In this document: positions 36,065 to 44,735 of the stretch, piece by piece
Numbering within the stretch: position 1 is the first letter of the stretch
Layout of the letters: each line of letters opens with the position of its first letter
Source of the DNA: Caulobacter sp. X
GTDB taxonomy: Bacteria > Pseudomonadota > Alphaproteobacteria > Caulobacterales > Caulobacteraceae
Length of the DNA stretch: 64,000 nt
Direction: 5' to 3'
Assembly: GCF_002742635.1 (NCBI RefSeq)
Contig: NZ_PEGF01000001.1
Location: forward strand, 372,001 to 436,000
Position numbers and translations under genes: made by a program
The notes under the pieces: generated by a model
The model's database searches: none
The model's input: only the letters and a program-made list of their open reading frames with translations
Told to the model about the DNA's origin: nothing

Positions 36065-37317
36065 GCCTGCCGTCGGTCCTGGCCAACATCGCCCTGGCGC
36101 ATCTGAGGGTCCGCGCCCGGCAAACCTTGGTCGCGACCTTGGGCGTCGCGATCGGCGTCGGCTTCTTCCTCGCCGTGTCCGGTATGATGGTCGGATCCCA
36201 AAAGGACTTCATCCGGACGCTCGTCGACTCCGCGCCGCACATCATCGTCCGCGACGAGCAGCGCCGCCCGGTCCGCCAGCCCGCTCTGGACGCATTTCCC
36301 GCCGCGGCGGTCGCCATTCGAGGATTGCGGCCCCAGGAAGAAGTGCGTGGCCTCAAGGACTGGCCAGCCATGCTCGCCGACGCCCGCGCCATCCCCGGCA
36401 GCCTCGCGGCCCCCTCCCTGACCGGCGCGGTGACCATCGCCTATGCCGGCCGCAACGCGGCGGTCGCCTTGAACGGCGTCGACCCGCGCCTCGAAGGGCG
36501 GCTGGCGAAGATCAACGAGAGCCTGACCGGCGGCGCCTTGACCGATCTGGAGGCGCGCCCCGACGGCATCATCATCAGCCGCCCCCTCGCGGACCGTTTA
36601 GGGGCCAAGCTGGGCGACACCCTGGTGGTCACCGCGCCGACCGGAACGCTGCAGCGCATGCGCATCCTGGCCCTGATCGAGCCCGACGCCCGCGCGGGCT
36701 TCTATGCCGGCGACACGGTAGCCTATGGGCTTCTGCGGACGGCGCAGGTCGTCTTCGCGCGGCCCAGCATCGTCAATCAGATCCACATCCGGCTGGCGGA
36801 CTCGGCCGACGCCGACGCCCAAGCCAAACGGCTGGAAGCGCGCTGGGGCTACAAGTGGGAGTCCTGGCAGGAGCGCTCGGTCGACATCCTGAACCTGCTC
36901 GTGGTGCGCAACATCATCATGTACGCGGTGATCCTGGCCATCCTGATCGTGGCCAGCTTTGGCATCTATACGGCGGTGTCCAATAGCGTCGCCGACAAGC
37001 GGCGCGACATCGCCATCCTGCGCGCCATGGGCTTCACCACGGGCGATGTGCAGGCGATCTTCCTTCTCGAGGGGCTACTGGTCGGCGTGATGGGCGCGGT
37101 GGTCGGTTTCGCGATCGGCACAGGCCTGCTGCAGGTGCTGGCCAGCCTGCCGTTGTCGATGGGCGGAAAGCCGCTGGTGCTGCCCTTGGACCGCAGCTTG
37201 CCGCAGTACCTGCTCGCCGGCGGCGCCTCGCTGGGCGCGGCGATCGTCGCGGCTTGGTTGCCCGCCCGCAAGGCCGCGAGCGTCGATCCCGTCGCCATCC
37301 TGCGAGGCGCGGCATGA
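36061..37317 (+). CDS. FtsX/MacB-type ABC transporter permease
   Basis: 418 residues with four membrane helices: one near residues 20-42, a large periplasmic domain (about residues 45-270), then three at the C-terminal end. VSNSVADKRRDIAILRAMGFT is the conserved coupling segment of LolC/E and MacB-like permeases. It overlaps the adaptor and the ATPase genes by 4 nt each. Exported substrate is unknown; candidates by family include lipoproteins, antibiotics and peptides. Confidence 0.88.
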   Translation: MSLPSVLANIALAHLRVRARQTLVATLGVAIGVGFFLAVSGMMVGSQKDFIRTLVDSAPHIIVRDEQRRPVRQPALDAFPAAAVAIRGLRPQEEVRGLKDWPAMLADARAIPGSLAAPSLTGAVTIAYAGRNAAVALNGVDPRLEGRLAKINESLTGGALTDLEARPDGIIISRPLADRLGAKLGDTLVVTAPTGTLQRMRILALIEPDARAGFYAGDTVAYGLLRTAQVVFARPSIVNQIHIRLADSADADAQAKRLEARWGYKWESWQERSVDILNLLVVRNIIMYAVILAILIVASFGIYTAVSNSVADKRRDIAILRAMGFTTGDVQAIFLLEGLLVGVMGAVVGFAIGTGLLQVLASLPLSMGGKPLVLPLDRSLPQYLLAGGASLGAAIVAAWLPARKAASVDPVAILRGAA

Positions 37318-37994
37318 GCGCCCTGATCGAGTCCCGCGCGGCGACCAAGATGTTGTCGGACCCCGAACCCTTCACGCTGGTTGAGGGCGTAAACCTCGCG
37401 GTGGAAGCCGGCCAGATGGTCGCGATCGTCGGTCCGTCTGGCTGTGGGAAGTCGTCGCTGCTGTATCTGCTGGGCTTGCTCGATCGGCCAAGCAGCGGAG
37501 AGGTGCTGATCGATGGGCGCCCAACCGGAGGCCTAAGCGACGCGGCGCGCACGCGCCTGCGCCTGGAGCGGATCGGATACGTCTTCCAGTTCCACTTCCT
37601 GCTGCCGGAACTGACCGCCCGCGCCAATGTGGCGCTGCCGATGCGACGGCTTGGTCATAAGTCCGCCGCCGAAATAGACGGAACAGTGCAGACTTTGCTT
37701 GAGAAACTCGGTGTCGCGGCCCAGGGCGATCGACGACCCGACCGCCTGTCGGGCGGCCAGCGGCAGCGGGTGGCGATCGCGCGGGCGCTCGCCAACGACC
37801 CGGCGATCCTGCTGGGCGACGAACCGACCGGCAATCTCGACAGCGTCAACACGCGCCTCGTGATCGAGGAATTCCAACGCCTGGCCCATGTCGAAGGGCG
37901 CGCCGTCATCTGCGTGACCCATGACGAGGGCTTCGCCGAAGCGGCGGACCGGCGCATTCGGATGCTGGACGGCCGGGTTGTCGACGAGAACTAA
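37314..37994 (+). CDS. ABC transporter ATP-binding protein (LolD/MacB-like)
   Basis: 226 residues. Walker A is GPSGCGKSS, the Q loop is in [14 protein letters not shown], the signature is LSGGQRQR, and Walker B is [14 protein letters not shown]; the switch His lies in [11 protein letters not shown] 37314 overlaps the permease stop. The NLDS segment places it in the LolD/MacB/FtsE branch. Its stop shares CTAA with the convergent small HTH gene. Confidence 0.93.
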   Translation: MSALIESRAATKMLSDPEPFTLVEGVNLAVEAGQMVAIVGPSGCGKSSLLYLLGLLDRPSSGEVLIDGRPTGGLSDAARTRLRLERIGYVFQFHFLLPELTARANVALPMRRLGHKSAAEIDGTVQTLLEKLGVAAQGDRRPDRLSGGQRQRVAIARALANDPAILLGDEPTGNLDSVNTRLVIEEFQRLAHVEGRAVICVTHDEGFAEAADRRIRMLDGRVVDEN

Positions 37995-38197
37995 GCCGCG
38001 ACGCGCGCGTCCAGGGCCTCTAGCCGGACGAGAATCCGATCCAGCGTCGAGCGCTTGACCGGCTTGCCATCGCGCAGCTTGGTCCAGGTGGTTTCGCTGA
38101 TGGCGTAGCACGCGAACAGATGCTCACGCGTGACGGCGGGCAGCCGCGCGCGCAAGCGCTGGAAGATTTCTCGGGAAGCAGTGACGGTTTCAGCCAT
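37991..38197 (-). CDS. Small helix-turn-helix-like protein
   Basis: 68 residues. The middle portion [20 protein letters not shown] followed by [15 protein letters not shown] resembles the recognition region of XRE/Cro-type HTH proteins: a short turn, then a basic helix. No enzyme motif is present. It is convergent with the ABC operon, sharing a CTAA stop overlap, and its own promoter is upstream at about 38200-38260. The 136-nt gap to the MBL gene holds nothing I recognise. Function is unknown; a small DNA-binding regulator is the most likely. Confidence 0.6.
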   Translation of the reverse strand: MAETVTASREIFQRLRARLPAVTREHLFACYAISETTWTKLRDGKPVKRSTLDRILVRLEALDARVAA

Positions 38198-38333
38198 GGG
38201 AGAGCGTGGAGCAGTTACGCACGAGAAGGTGTCTCTACCGCGTCCCTATGACGGTCTTGTTGGTCGGTGATATTTCAGCGCTGTTACGCAGGGCCAAGTT
38301 TCGGACGAAATCGGCGTCGGCGGCAATCAGCGG

Positions 38334-39155
38334 TTATGTTCGGGGCGCTCGCAACTGGAAACGCATGCCGTCATAACCTGGTTCAACACCGGACGGCAGT
38401 CGCGCGGCCAAGGCGTTGTAGTCCAGATCGATGTGCAGGTTCGTCAGGATCGCGCGTTTGGGCTTGGCCCGGGCGATCCATTCGAGCGCCAGCTCGACGT
38501 GGGCGTGGGTCGGGTGCGGCGTCCAGCGCAAGGCGTCGACAATCCAGACCTCAAGATCGGCCAGATCGCCCCAGCTGCCGTCCGGAATGGCTCTCACGTC
38601 GGGCGTATAGGCGACGTCGCCAATCCGATAGCCGACGGCGCGCACCTCGCCGTGATCGACATCGAAGGTATGAACGGAGATATCGCCGCTGGGTCCCGAG
38701 ATCTCGAAATCATGGCCCAGAGGCGGCAGCAGGCGGGGCTCGCAGATCGCCGGATAACCGCCGTGGGTGTGGAAGATGTACTCAAAGCGCTTCAGCAGGC
38801 CGTCGTGCGTCGCCTGGTCCATATAGGTCGGAATCCGGACGCGCTGGTTCAGGAAGAACGGGCGAAGGTCGTCTATGCCGTGGGCTTGGTCCGCATGGTC
38901 ATGCGTGAAAAGCGCCGCGTCCACGCGCCGAACGCTGGCCGCGGCCGTCTGAAGGCGCAGATCAGGCGCGGTGTCGATGATGACCGTCGTCTGGTGGCTT
39001 CGGCCGCCCTCGCCCAGGCGTCTCACCAGAAGCGAACAGCGCGAGCGATGGTTCTTAGGCTCCGCCGGATCGCAGTCGCCCCAGTTTCCGTCGGCGCGGG
39101 GCACGCCGCCGGATGAGCCGGAGCCCAGGATGGTGAACTCCAGCGTCGCGGTCAT
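38334..39155 (-). CDS. MBL-fold metallo-hydrolase (PhnP-like)
   Basis: 273 residues. LGSGSSGGVPRADG opens the fold, FTHDHADQAHGID is the HxHxDH zinc motif, VDHGE has the third ligand and LTNLHIDLDY the last. These place it with PhnP-type cyclic phosphodiesterases. ATG 39155 overlaps the TatD-like stop (ATGA). In many Alphaproteobacteria this gene follows tatD and the DNA polymerase delta-prime gene. Its physiological substrate is unknown. Confidence 0.9.
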   Translation of the reverse strand: MTATLEFTILGSGSSGGVPRADGNWGDCDPAEPKNHRSRCSLLVRRLGEGGRSHQTTVIIDTAPDLRLQTAAASVRRVDAALFTHDHADQAHGIDDLRPFFLNQRVRIPTYMDQATHDGLLKRFEYIFHTHGGYPAICEPRLLPPLGHDFEISGPSGDISVHTFDVDHGEVRAVGYRIGDVAYTPDVRAIPDGSWGDLADLEVWIVDALRWTPHPTHAHVELALEWIARAKPKRAILTNLHIDLDYNALAARLPSGVEPGYDGMRFQLRAPRT

Positions 39156-39940
39156 GGGCGGGGAATCCGATCGAACAGGGCGAAGAAGGCGTCCTCGGTG
39201 CGTTGCTCGGTCTCGGACCGGCTCCACCCTCGGATCTCGGCCAGCTTGTCGTAGATGTGCGGCAGATAGGCCGGCTCGTTGCGGCGTCCGCGCATCGGAA
39301 CCGGCGCCAGGTACGGACAGTCGGTCTCGACGATGATCCGGTCGGCCGGCATGTCGCGGATCACCGCCCTCACCTCCTCGGCCGCCTTGAAGGTGGCGAT
39401 GCCGGACACCGAGAACCAGGCGCCCAGATCGGCGGCGCGACGGGCCAGCTCCGGTCCGCTGGTGTAGCAGTGCATCAGGATCTTAAAGGGGCCCGCCGCA
39501 TGTTCGGTCTCCAGGATCTCCCCCATCACCTCGTCGGCTTCGCGGGTATGCACGACCAGCGGCAGGCCGCTCTCACGCGCGGCGATGCAATGCTGGCGGA
39601 AGACCTCGGCCTGAACCTCGCGCGGCGACAGGTCGTAGTGGAAGTCGAGACCGCACTCGCCGATGCCGATCACGCGCGGACGGCTGGCCAGCTCGACCAG
39701 GCGGGCGGCGGTCAGGCCGGGATCTTCCTTGGCCTCGTGCGGATGGGTGCCGACCGTGCACCAGATGTCGGGCTCGGCCATGGCGATCTCGTGCACCGCC
39801 TCGAAGGACGAGACCTTGTCGCAGATGGTGACCATCAGGCCGATCCCCGCCTCGCGGGCCCGGGCGATCACGGCGTCCTTGTCCTCGGCGAACTGGGGCG
39901 CGTGGAGATTCACGTGGCTGTCGATGAGCATGCGGCTCAC
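39152..39940 (-). CDS. TatD-family metal-dependent hydrolase
   Basis: 262 residues from GTG 39940, which overlaps the HolB stop (GTGA); an in-frame ATG at 39931 (MLIDSHVNLH) is also possible and would match the usual N-terminus. Metal-ligand motifs are IDSHVNLH, IGECGLDFHYD, VVHTREAD, MHCYTSG and VETDCPYLAP, in the TatD order. TatD enzymes are 3'-5' DNA/RNA exonucleases or D-aminoacyl-tRNA deacylase-like hydrolases. It is in a four-gene replication-linked operon. Confidence 0.92.
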   Translation of the reverse strand: MSRMLIDSHVNLHAPQFAEDKDAVIARAREAGIGLMVTICDKVSSFEAVHEIAMAEPDIWCTVGTHPHEAKEDPGLTAARLVELASRPRVIGIGECGLDFHYDLSPREVQAEVFRQHCIAARESGLPLVVHTREADEVMGEILETEHAAGPFKILMHCYTSGPELARRAADLGAWFSVSGIATFKAAEEVRAVIRDMPADRIIVETDCPYLAPVPMRGRRNEPAYLPHIYDKLAEIRGWSRSETEQRTEDAFFALFDRIPRP

Positions 39941-40944
39941 ATCGCCGCCTTGGCCGCCGCGCGCAAGTCCGAGATGACGCTCCAGAACACATCGCCTCGG
40001 TCTAGGTTCACGGCCTCGGCCTCGCCGGGCACGCTGGAGAGGCGCTCCCAGGCGGCCGCCCAGCGATCTAGGCCCGGCGAGTTCTTGCCGTCGGCGGCGA
40101 CCTGCGTGGCGAAGATCCGCACCTGGTCGGCCATTCGATCCATCAGAAGCTCGAAGCGCGCCGCGCCTTCCGCGCCTCGGAAAGTGTCGGCCATGGCCAG
40201 CAACGCGCCCTCGTCGATCTTGGGCAGGCCGCGCAGGATCTCGTTCGCCGCGTCGTCCATGGCGATGGCGCCGGCGGCCGCCAGCTGCAGCGCCTTGCCG
40301 GGCGCGCCATGGGCCATCCGCGCCAGACGCTCGGCGTCTCTGTGCGGCAGGTCGGCCATCCGCTCGACCATGTCCGCGGCGGCGGGCACGCCGGGCGCGG
40401 GCGCCGGCAGGCGGCGACAGCGCGAACGGATCGTGGGCAGCAGCTTGCCCGGAGCATGGCTGATGAGCAGGATCACCCCACGCGGCGGCGGCTCCTCCAG
40501 CGTCTTCAGCACCGCATTGGCGGCATTGACGTTGAGGTCGTCGGCGGCGTCGATGATCGCCACGCGGTAGGGCGAGACCGCGGGCGAGTTGGCGAAGAAC
40601 TCAGGCAGCTTGCGCGCCTCGTCGACGGGGATGGCCTTACGCGCCTTGCCGTCGTCGGTGAGGCGCTCCAAGACCATCATATCGGGATGCGAGCGAGCGG
40701 CGACCTGACGGCTAACGACGTCCGACGGCGCGGCGCCCAGCAGACCCAGCGACGGCTCGGGCCGCGCGCCCAGCAGGCGTCGCGCCATGCGATAGGCCAG
40801 GGTCGCCTTGCCGACGCCCTCTGGGCCGGTCAGCAGCCAAGCGTGGTGCAGACGGCCCCGATCGAGCGCGTCCAGGAACGCGGCTTCGGCGGCCGACTGG
40901 CCTTCCAGCGTGTAGACGTCGCGAGGGTGCGCCGGCGCGGCCAT
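39937..40944 (-). CDS. holB: DNA polymerase III subunit delta-prime
   Basis: 335 residues. A P-loop-like GPEGVGKATLAYRMARRLL lies near residue 45. NAANAVLKTLEEPP and SHAPGKLLPTIRSRCRRL are the sensor regions of clamp-loader proteins. ATG 40944 overlaps the Tmk stop (ATGA), and the stop overlaps the TatD start. It is part of the clamp loader that places the beta sliding clamp on DNA. The tmk-holB order is conserved across bacteria. Confidence 0.93.
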   Translation of the reverse strand: MAAPAHPRDVYTLEGQSAAEAAFLDALDRGRLHHAWLLTGPEGVGKATLAYRMARRLLGARPEPSLGLLGAAPSDVVSRQVAARSHPDMMVLERLTDDGKARKAIPVDEARKLPEFFANSPAVSPYRVAIIDAADDLNVNAANAVLKTLEEPPPRGVILLISHAPGKLLPTIRSRCRRLPAPAPGVPAAADMVERMADLPHRDAERLARMAHGAPGKALQLAAAGAIAMDDAANEILRGLPKIDEGALLAMADTFRGAEGAARFELLMDRMADQVRIFATQVAADGKNSPGLDRWAAAWERLSSVPGEAEAVNLDRGDVFWSVISDLRAAAKAAM

Positions 40945-41570
40945 CAGCGCTTGAGCCTTTGATCGACCGCGTGCGTGATCGAGGCCGTCACTGCATCTAT
41001 GTCGGCATTGGCCTCGATGACCACGCAACGTTCGGGCTCGCGGCGCGCGATCTCCAGATAGCCGGCGCGAAGGCGTTCGTGGAACGCCAGGCCCTTGGAC
41101 TCGAAGCGCGCGGCGCCGCCTCGCGCCTCGGCCCGCTGCAGCCCGACTTCGGCCGGCAGGTCAAGGATCAGGGTCAGGTCCGGAACGGTTCCGCCCAGGA
41201 CATGATCCTCCAGCGACGCGATCAAGCTAGCGGGCGCATCGCCGCCGGCGCCCTGATAGGCGCGGGTCGAGTCGGCGAAGCGGTCGCAGAGGACGATCGC
41301 GCCCTTCGCCAAGGCCGGCCGGATCACGCGCTCCACATGGTCGCGGCGCGCGGCGTACATCAACAGGGTTTCGGTGACCGGCGACCAGCGGTCGGCCGCG
41401 CCGTTGACCAGAAGCTCGCGGATCGCCTCGGCGCCGGGGCTGCCGCCGGGTTCGCGGGTGACGACCACGTCATGGCCAGCGGTCTGAAGCCGCTCGGCCA
41501 AACGGCGGATCTGAGTGGACTTCCCAGCCCCCTCGCCGCCTTCGAAACTGATGAAGAAACCTTGGGTCAC
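40944..41570 (-). CDS. tmk: Thymidylate kinase
   Basis: 208 residues. P-loop FEGGEGAGKSTQ starts at residue 9; VTREPGGSPGAEAIR, LCDRFADSTRAYQGAG (DR motif) and the lid segment with GGAARFESKG follow. The start is GTG 41570 with GGAGG close upstream; an ATG at 41580 is out of frame. It phosphorylates dTMP to dTDP for DNA synthesis. It is first in the tmk-holB-tatD-MBL run, and 41 nt follow the RlpA-like stop. Confidence 0.95.
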   Translation of the reverse strand: MTQGFFISFEGGEGAGKSTQIRRLAERLQTAGHDVVVTREPGGSPGAEAIRELLVNGAADRWSPVTETLLMYAARRDHVERVIRPALAKGAIVLCDRFADSTRAYQGAGGDAPASLIASLEDHVLGGTVPDLTLILDLPAEVGLQRAEARGGAARFESKGLAFHERLRAGYLEIARREPERCVVIEANADIDAVTASITHAVDQRLKR

Positions 41571-41611
41571 CGGCCTCCATTCGACCGGATTCCGAGGCTT
41601 GTCCAGAGGGT

Positions 41612-42610
41612 CTAGGGACGAAGCACCGTCGCGCCGGAATAGCCCAGCGCTTCGACCCGCTGACGCAGGCTCCAGGCTTCGCCTTCATCGTCCCCGGCGG
41701 CCACGACGACGCGGTATAGCGTGCCGGTGGGACGTTCCAGCGGCTCGATTCTGGCGCTTCCAGCCAGCGCAAGCTGCTGCACGGCCTTTTCGGCGTTCTC
41801 ACGGCTGGAGAAGGCGCCGGCCTGGATGCGGAAGCCCGCCTTGGAGACGGCCGCCACCGGCGGCGCGGGCGGCGCAGGCCTGACGGGATCCGGCGGATTG
41901 ATCGGCGGCGCCGAGAGGGTCGGCGAAGGCGACCATTCCGGCTCCGGCTTGGCCGCCAGGACCTGTACGCGCTGCGGCGGCTCCTGGATTTCGGCGAAGC
42001 TGCGCGACGTCGGCGCTTCGGCCCGCGTCTGGGCGTACTGACGCGGCGGATCGAAGACGTTCTTGGGCGCCGGCCCGATATATTTGACCCGGACCTTGGC
42101 CACGCCCGCCCGACGATAGCCAAGCTCCTCGGCCGCGGCTTTGGACAGGTCGATGACCCGGTCGCCGACGAACGGCCCCCGATCATTGACCCGCACGATC
42201 ATCTTCCGCCCGTTATCGAGGTTCGTGACCTCGACCAGGCTCGGCAGCGGCAGGGTCTTATGCGCCGCCGACGGGATGTCCATGTCGAAGATCTCGCCGT
42301 TGGCGGTGCGGCGATTATGGAACTGCTCGCCGTACCACGAGCCGATCCCGACGACGTTGTAGTCGCGATCTTCCTTCGGATAGTACCAGACGCCGTTGAC
42401 CTGATAGGGCTTTTCGGTGCCGCGCAGCGGCCTGCCGTTCGGTCCGACCATGTCGCTGGGCCGCGGCGCGGCGTTGCGGACGCCGATCATCGGACGACCG
42501 ACATCGTATTTCGGCGTCGCGCAGGCGGCCAGGCTGAGCGCCACGATGACGAAGGCCCCATGCAGGCGGATCATCCGCCACAAGCGATCGATGTGCTGGT
42601 CCATGCGCAT
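41612..42610 (-). CDS. rlpA: RlpA-like septal ring lytic transglycosylase lipoprotein with SPOR domain
   Basis: About 332 residues. The lipobox LSLAAC gives a lipidated Cys. The double-psi beta barrel of RlpA includes GIGSWYGEQFHNRRTANGE and VRVNDRGPFVGDRVIDLSK, with the catalytic Asp in NDRGPF. A proline-rich linker leads to a C-terminal SPOR domain (GFRIQAGAFSSRENAEKAV). Possible starts are 42649, 42610, 42604 and 42574; 42604-42610 gives a reasonable leader length and a weak GGAC site. RlpA proteins bind denuded glycan at the division site. CtrA-like half-sites lie 61-93 nt upstream. Confidence 0.85.
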   Translation of the reverse strand: MRMDQHIDRLWRMIRLHGAFVIVALSLAACATPKYDVGRPMIGVRNAAPRPSDMVGPNGRPLRGTEKPYQVNGVWYYPKEDRDYNVVGIGSWYGEQFHNRRTANGEIFDMDIPSAAHKTLPLPSLVEVTNLDNGRKMIVRVNDRGPFVGDRVIDLSKAAAEELGYRRAGVAKVRVKYIGPAPKNVFDPPRQYAQTRAEAPTSRSFAEIQEPPQRVQVLAAKPEPEWSPSPTLSAPPINPPDPVRPAPPAPPVAAVSKAGFRIQAGAFSSRENAEKAVQQLALAGSARIEPLERPTGTLYRVVVAAGDDEGEAWSLRQRVEALGYSGATVLRP

Positions 42611-42622
42611 GCCGTCCAGACG

Positions 42623-42638
42623 AAGGGGCGCGCCCCTT
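42623..42638. repeat. 16-bp perfect palindrome near the rlpA start
   Basis: AAGGGGCGCGCCCCTT is a perfect palindrome. It lies within the possible leader or just upstream of the preferred rlpA start, so it could form a hairpin in the mRNA near the ribosome site. No protein partner is suggested by the sequence. Confidence 0.45.
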
Positions 42639-42670
42639 TGGCCGATCATGGTGAGTGAATTGTTTTGAAG

Positions 42671-42703
42671 TCTGGTTAAGGCGATTGCCGTCTGGTTAAG
42701 GCG
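42671..42703. promoter_or_regulatory. Two CtrA-like half-sites in a 20-bp direct repeat
   Basis: TCTGGTTAAGGCG occurs at 42671-42683 and 42691-42703, a 20-bp period. On the minus strand each reads TTAACCAG, close to the TTAACCAT half-site of the cell-cycle regulator CtrA. They sit between rlpA and tRNA-Ser, upstream of rlpA. The spacing is not that of the classical TTAA-N7-TTAA site. Confidence 0.45.
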
Positions 42704-42731
42704 GTGACGCGCTGATATAGCCGCCTGCTCC

Positions 42732-42821
42732 GGACAGGTGGCCGAGTGGTTTAAGGCAGCGGTCTTGAAAACCGCCGTAGGTGGAAGCCTACCGTGGGTT
42801 CGAATCCCACCCTGTCCGCCA
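42732..42821 (+). tRNA. tRNA-Ser (anticodon TGA)
   Basis: 90 nt including the encoded CCA. The acceptor stem GGACAGG pairs with CCTGTCC, the discriminator is G, and CCA ends at 42821. The anticodon loop CTTGAAA (42764-42770) has anticodon TGA at 42766-42768, reading UCA and related serine codons. A long variable arm (about GTAGGTGGAAGCCTAC) and the T-loop GTTCGAATC confirm a class II serine tRNA. GATATA at 42714-42719 could be its -10 element. A GCCCC-AC-GGGGC hairpin follows at about 42825. Confidence 0.97.
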
Positions 42822-42857
42822 CAGCCCCACGGGGCGGAAAACCCTTTCAGGACAAGC

Positions 42858-43772
42858 ATGTCGGCGAACCGCACCGCGCTCTATGGTCAGCCCGATCACG
42901 ATCTGGCCCCATCCGCGCCGGACGCGGTCCAGCTATCGCCGGTCATCGTCGGATCCAGCGACATCGCCGGGATCGAGACCGAATCTCTTAACGCCGTCAC
43001 CGTCCGGGCGCCCGCCGGCGCGATCGAGCGTCGCTTTGTCCTGGCCCATGCTCTGCGCGCCCTGGCGCCGGGCGCCCGCTTGACCGCCTTCGCCCCGAAA
43101 GATCGCGGCGGTCTTCGCCTCAAAAAGGAGCTTGAGGCGTTCGGCTGCGAGGTCGGCGAGAGCGCCCGGCGGCACAATCGCATCTGCGTGGTCGTGCGCC
43201 CCAAGGCGCCGAAGGGTCTGGACGAGGCGATTGCCGCCGGCGCGCCGCGCCAGATCGCCGAGAATGGGCTCTGGACCCAGCCCGGCGTGTTCAGCTGGGA
43301 TCGCCTGGACGCCGGCACAAACGCCCTCCTGCAGGTGCTGCCGGAGTTCTCGGGCGCCGGCGCCGACCTCGGCGCGGGCATCGGCCTGCTGGCGCTCAAT
43401 GTTTTGGCCTCGAACAAGGTCACCAAACTGACCCTGGTCGAACTGGATCGCCGCGCGGTCGAGGTCGCCAAGCGCAACGTCTCCGATCCGCGCGCCACTT
43501 TCGTCTGGGGCGACGTCCGTCACGACGCCGACGGTCTCAAGGATCTCGACTTCATCGTCAGCAACCCGCCGTTCCACGAGGGCGGCGGCGAGGACAAGGC
43601 GCTGGGCCAAGCTTTCATCCGCTCTGCAGCCAGCGCGCTGCGCAAGGGCGGCGCGCTGTGGATGGTCGCCAACCGCCACCTGCCCTACGAGGCGATCCTG
43701 GCCGAAAGCTTCGCCAAGGTCCGGCTGGTCGCCGAGGGCGGCGGCTACAAGGTCTTCGAGGCGCGCAAATGA
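42858..43772 (+). CDS. 16S rRNA guanine-N2 methyltransferase-like (RsmC type)
   Basis: 304 residues. The C-terminal half is a class I methyltransferase: DLGAGIGLLALNVLA binds SAM, LVELDRRAVEVAKRN follows, and SNPPFHEGGGE is the NPPF motif of guanine-N2 methyltransferases. The N-terminal half resembles the non-catalytic domain of RsmC. ATG 42858 follows CAGGA and lies 36 nt after tRNA-Ser. The stop overlaps the pseudouridine synthase start (ATGA). RsmC modifies G1207 of 16S rRNA; RlmG cannot be ruled out. Confidence 0.87.
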   Translation: MSANRTALYGQPDHDLAPSAPDAVQLSPVIVGSSDIAGIETESLNAVTVRAPAGAIERRFVLAHALRALAPGARLTAFAPKDRGGLRLKKELEAFGCEVGESARRHNRICVVVRPKAPKGLDEAIAAGAPRQIAENGLWTQPGVFSWDRLDAGTNALLQVLPEFSGAGADLGAGIGLLALNVLASNKVTKLTLVELDRRAVEVAKRNVSDPRATFVWGDVRHDADGLKDLDFIVSNPPFHEGGGEDKALGQAFIRSAASALRKGGALWMVANRHLPYEAILAESFAKVRLVAEGGGYKVFEARK

Positions 43773-44509
43773 GCAAGGCGCTGATGGCCCGTCTGGACCG
43801 GCTGCTCGCCAACCTGGGCTACGGCAGCCGCAAGGAGGTCCAGGCCCTCGTCGCCGCCGGCAAGGTCGTGCTGGACGGCAAGCCGCTGAAGGACTCCGGC
43901 GTCCGGATCGCCGTGGACGCCGCCCTGCCCGAGCGCATGACCATCCGCGGCGTTCCGGTCGATCCGCCGGCGCCGTTGGTGCTGATGATGCACAAGCCGC
44001 TCGGCGTGGTCTGCTCGCACAAGGAGGACGGCGAGAAGATCTACGATCTGCTGCCGCGCCGCTGGCGCTTGCGGGATCCGGCCCTGTCGACCGTCGGCCG
44101 GCTCGACAAGGACACCAGCGGTCTGATCCTGATCACCGACGATGGCGACTTCCTGCACCGGGTGATCTCGCCCAAGCGCCACGTGCCCAAGACCTATCTG
44201 GCCAAGCTCGACCGTCCGCTGGACGGTTCCGAAGCCGAGACCTTCGCCGCCGGGACGCTCATGCTGGAGGGCGAAGAGAAGCCGCTGCTGCCGGCTAAGC
44301 TGGAGGTCGTCGACCAGATCACGGCGCGGCTGACGATCACCGAGGGCCGCTACCACCAGGTCCGACGGATGTTCGCCGCTGTCGGCAATCACGTGGTCGA
44401 CCTGCATCGTGAACGCATTGGCGGCATCGTGCTGCCCGAGGACTTGGCGCCCGGCCAGCATCGCATCCTGCCGGCCGCGGAGGCCGAGACGGTGTTCGCG
44501 GATGGCTGA
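43769..44509 (+). CDS. Pseudouridine synthase, RsuA/RluB family
   Basis: 246 residues. An S4 RNA-binding domain (ARLDRLLANLGYGSRKEVQ) precedes the catalytic domain with GRLDKDTSGLILITDDG, which contains the catalytic Asp. TEGRYHQVRRMFAAVGNHV is the RsuA/RluB family signature. ATG 43769 overlaps the methyltransferase stop. It isomerises uridine in rRNA; by length and the LVLMMHKPLGVVCS segment it is closest to RsuA (16S position 516). The pairing with an rRNA methyltransferase supports a ribosome-modification operon. Confidence 0.93.
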   Translation: MSKALMARLDRLLANLGYGSRKEVQALVAAGKVVLDGKPLKDSGVRIAVDAALPERMTIRGVPVDPPAPLVLMMHKPLGVVCSHKEDGEKIYDLLPRRWRLRDPALSTVGRLDKDTSGLILITDDGDFLHRVISPKRHVPKTYLAKLDRPLDGSEAETFAAGTLMLEGEEKPLLPAKLEVVDQITARLTITEGRYHQVRRMFAAVGNHVVDLHRERIGGIVLPEDLAPGQHRILPAAEAETVFADG

Positions 44510-44735
44510 GCCGATCCTCGTCGACGCTCGAGGCCACCACTGCCCGGTGCCGACCCTCAAGCTGCGCAAGGCGCACGAAGCCGCCGCCCCCGGTGCGGAA
44601 CTGATCCTGCTGGCCACCGATCCGATGGCCCGGATCGACGTGCCGCACTTCGCGGGGCAGATCGGCGCCACGGTGCTTGAGATCGCCGAGCAGGACGGCG
44701 GCGTGATCAGGTTTCGTATTCTGAAGGCGGCTTGA
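44502..44735 (+). CDS. TusA-family sulphur carrier-like protein
   Basis: 77 residues. The family motif CPxP is HHCPVPTLKLRKA with Cys14, and VPHFAGQIG and the C-terminal GGVIRFRI strand complete the TusA fold. Its ATG lies inside the end of the pseudouridine synthase gene, an 8-nt overlap, so it is translationally coupled. TusA-type proteins relay persulphide sulphur, for example to tRNA thiolation or molybdenum cofactor enzymes. Its 3' end overlaps the convergent YihY gene by 29 nt. Confidence 0.9.
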   Translation: MAEPILVDARGHHCPVPTLKLRKAHEAAAPGAELILLATDPMARIDVPHFAGQIGATVLEIAEQDGGVIRFRILKAA

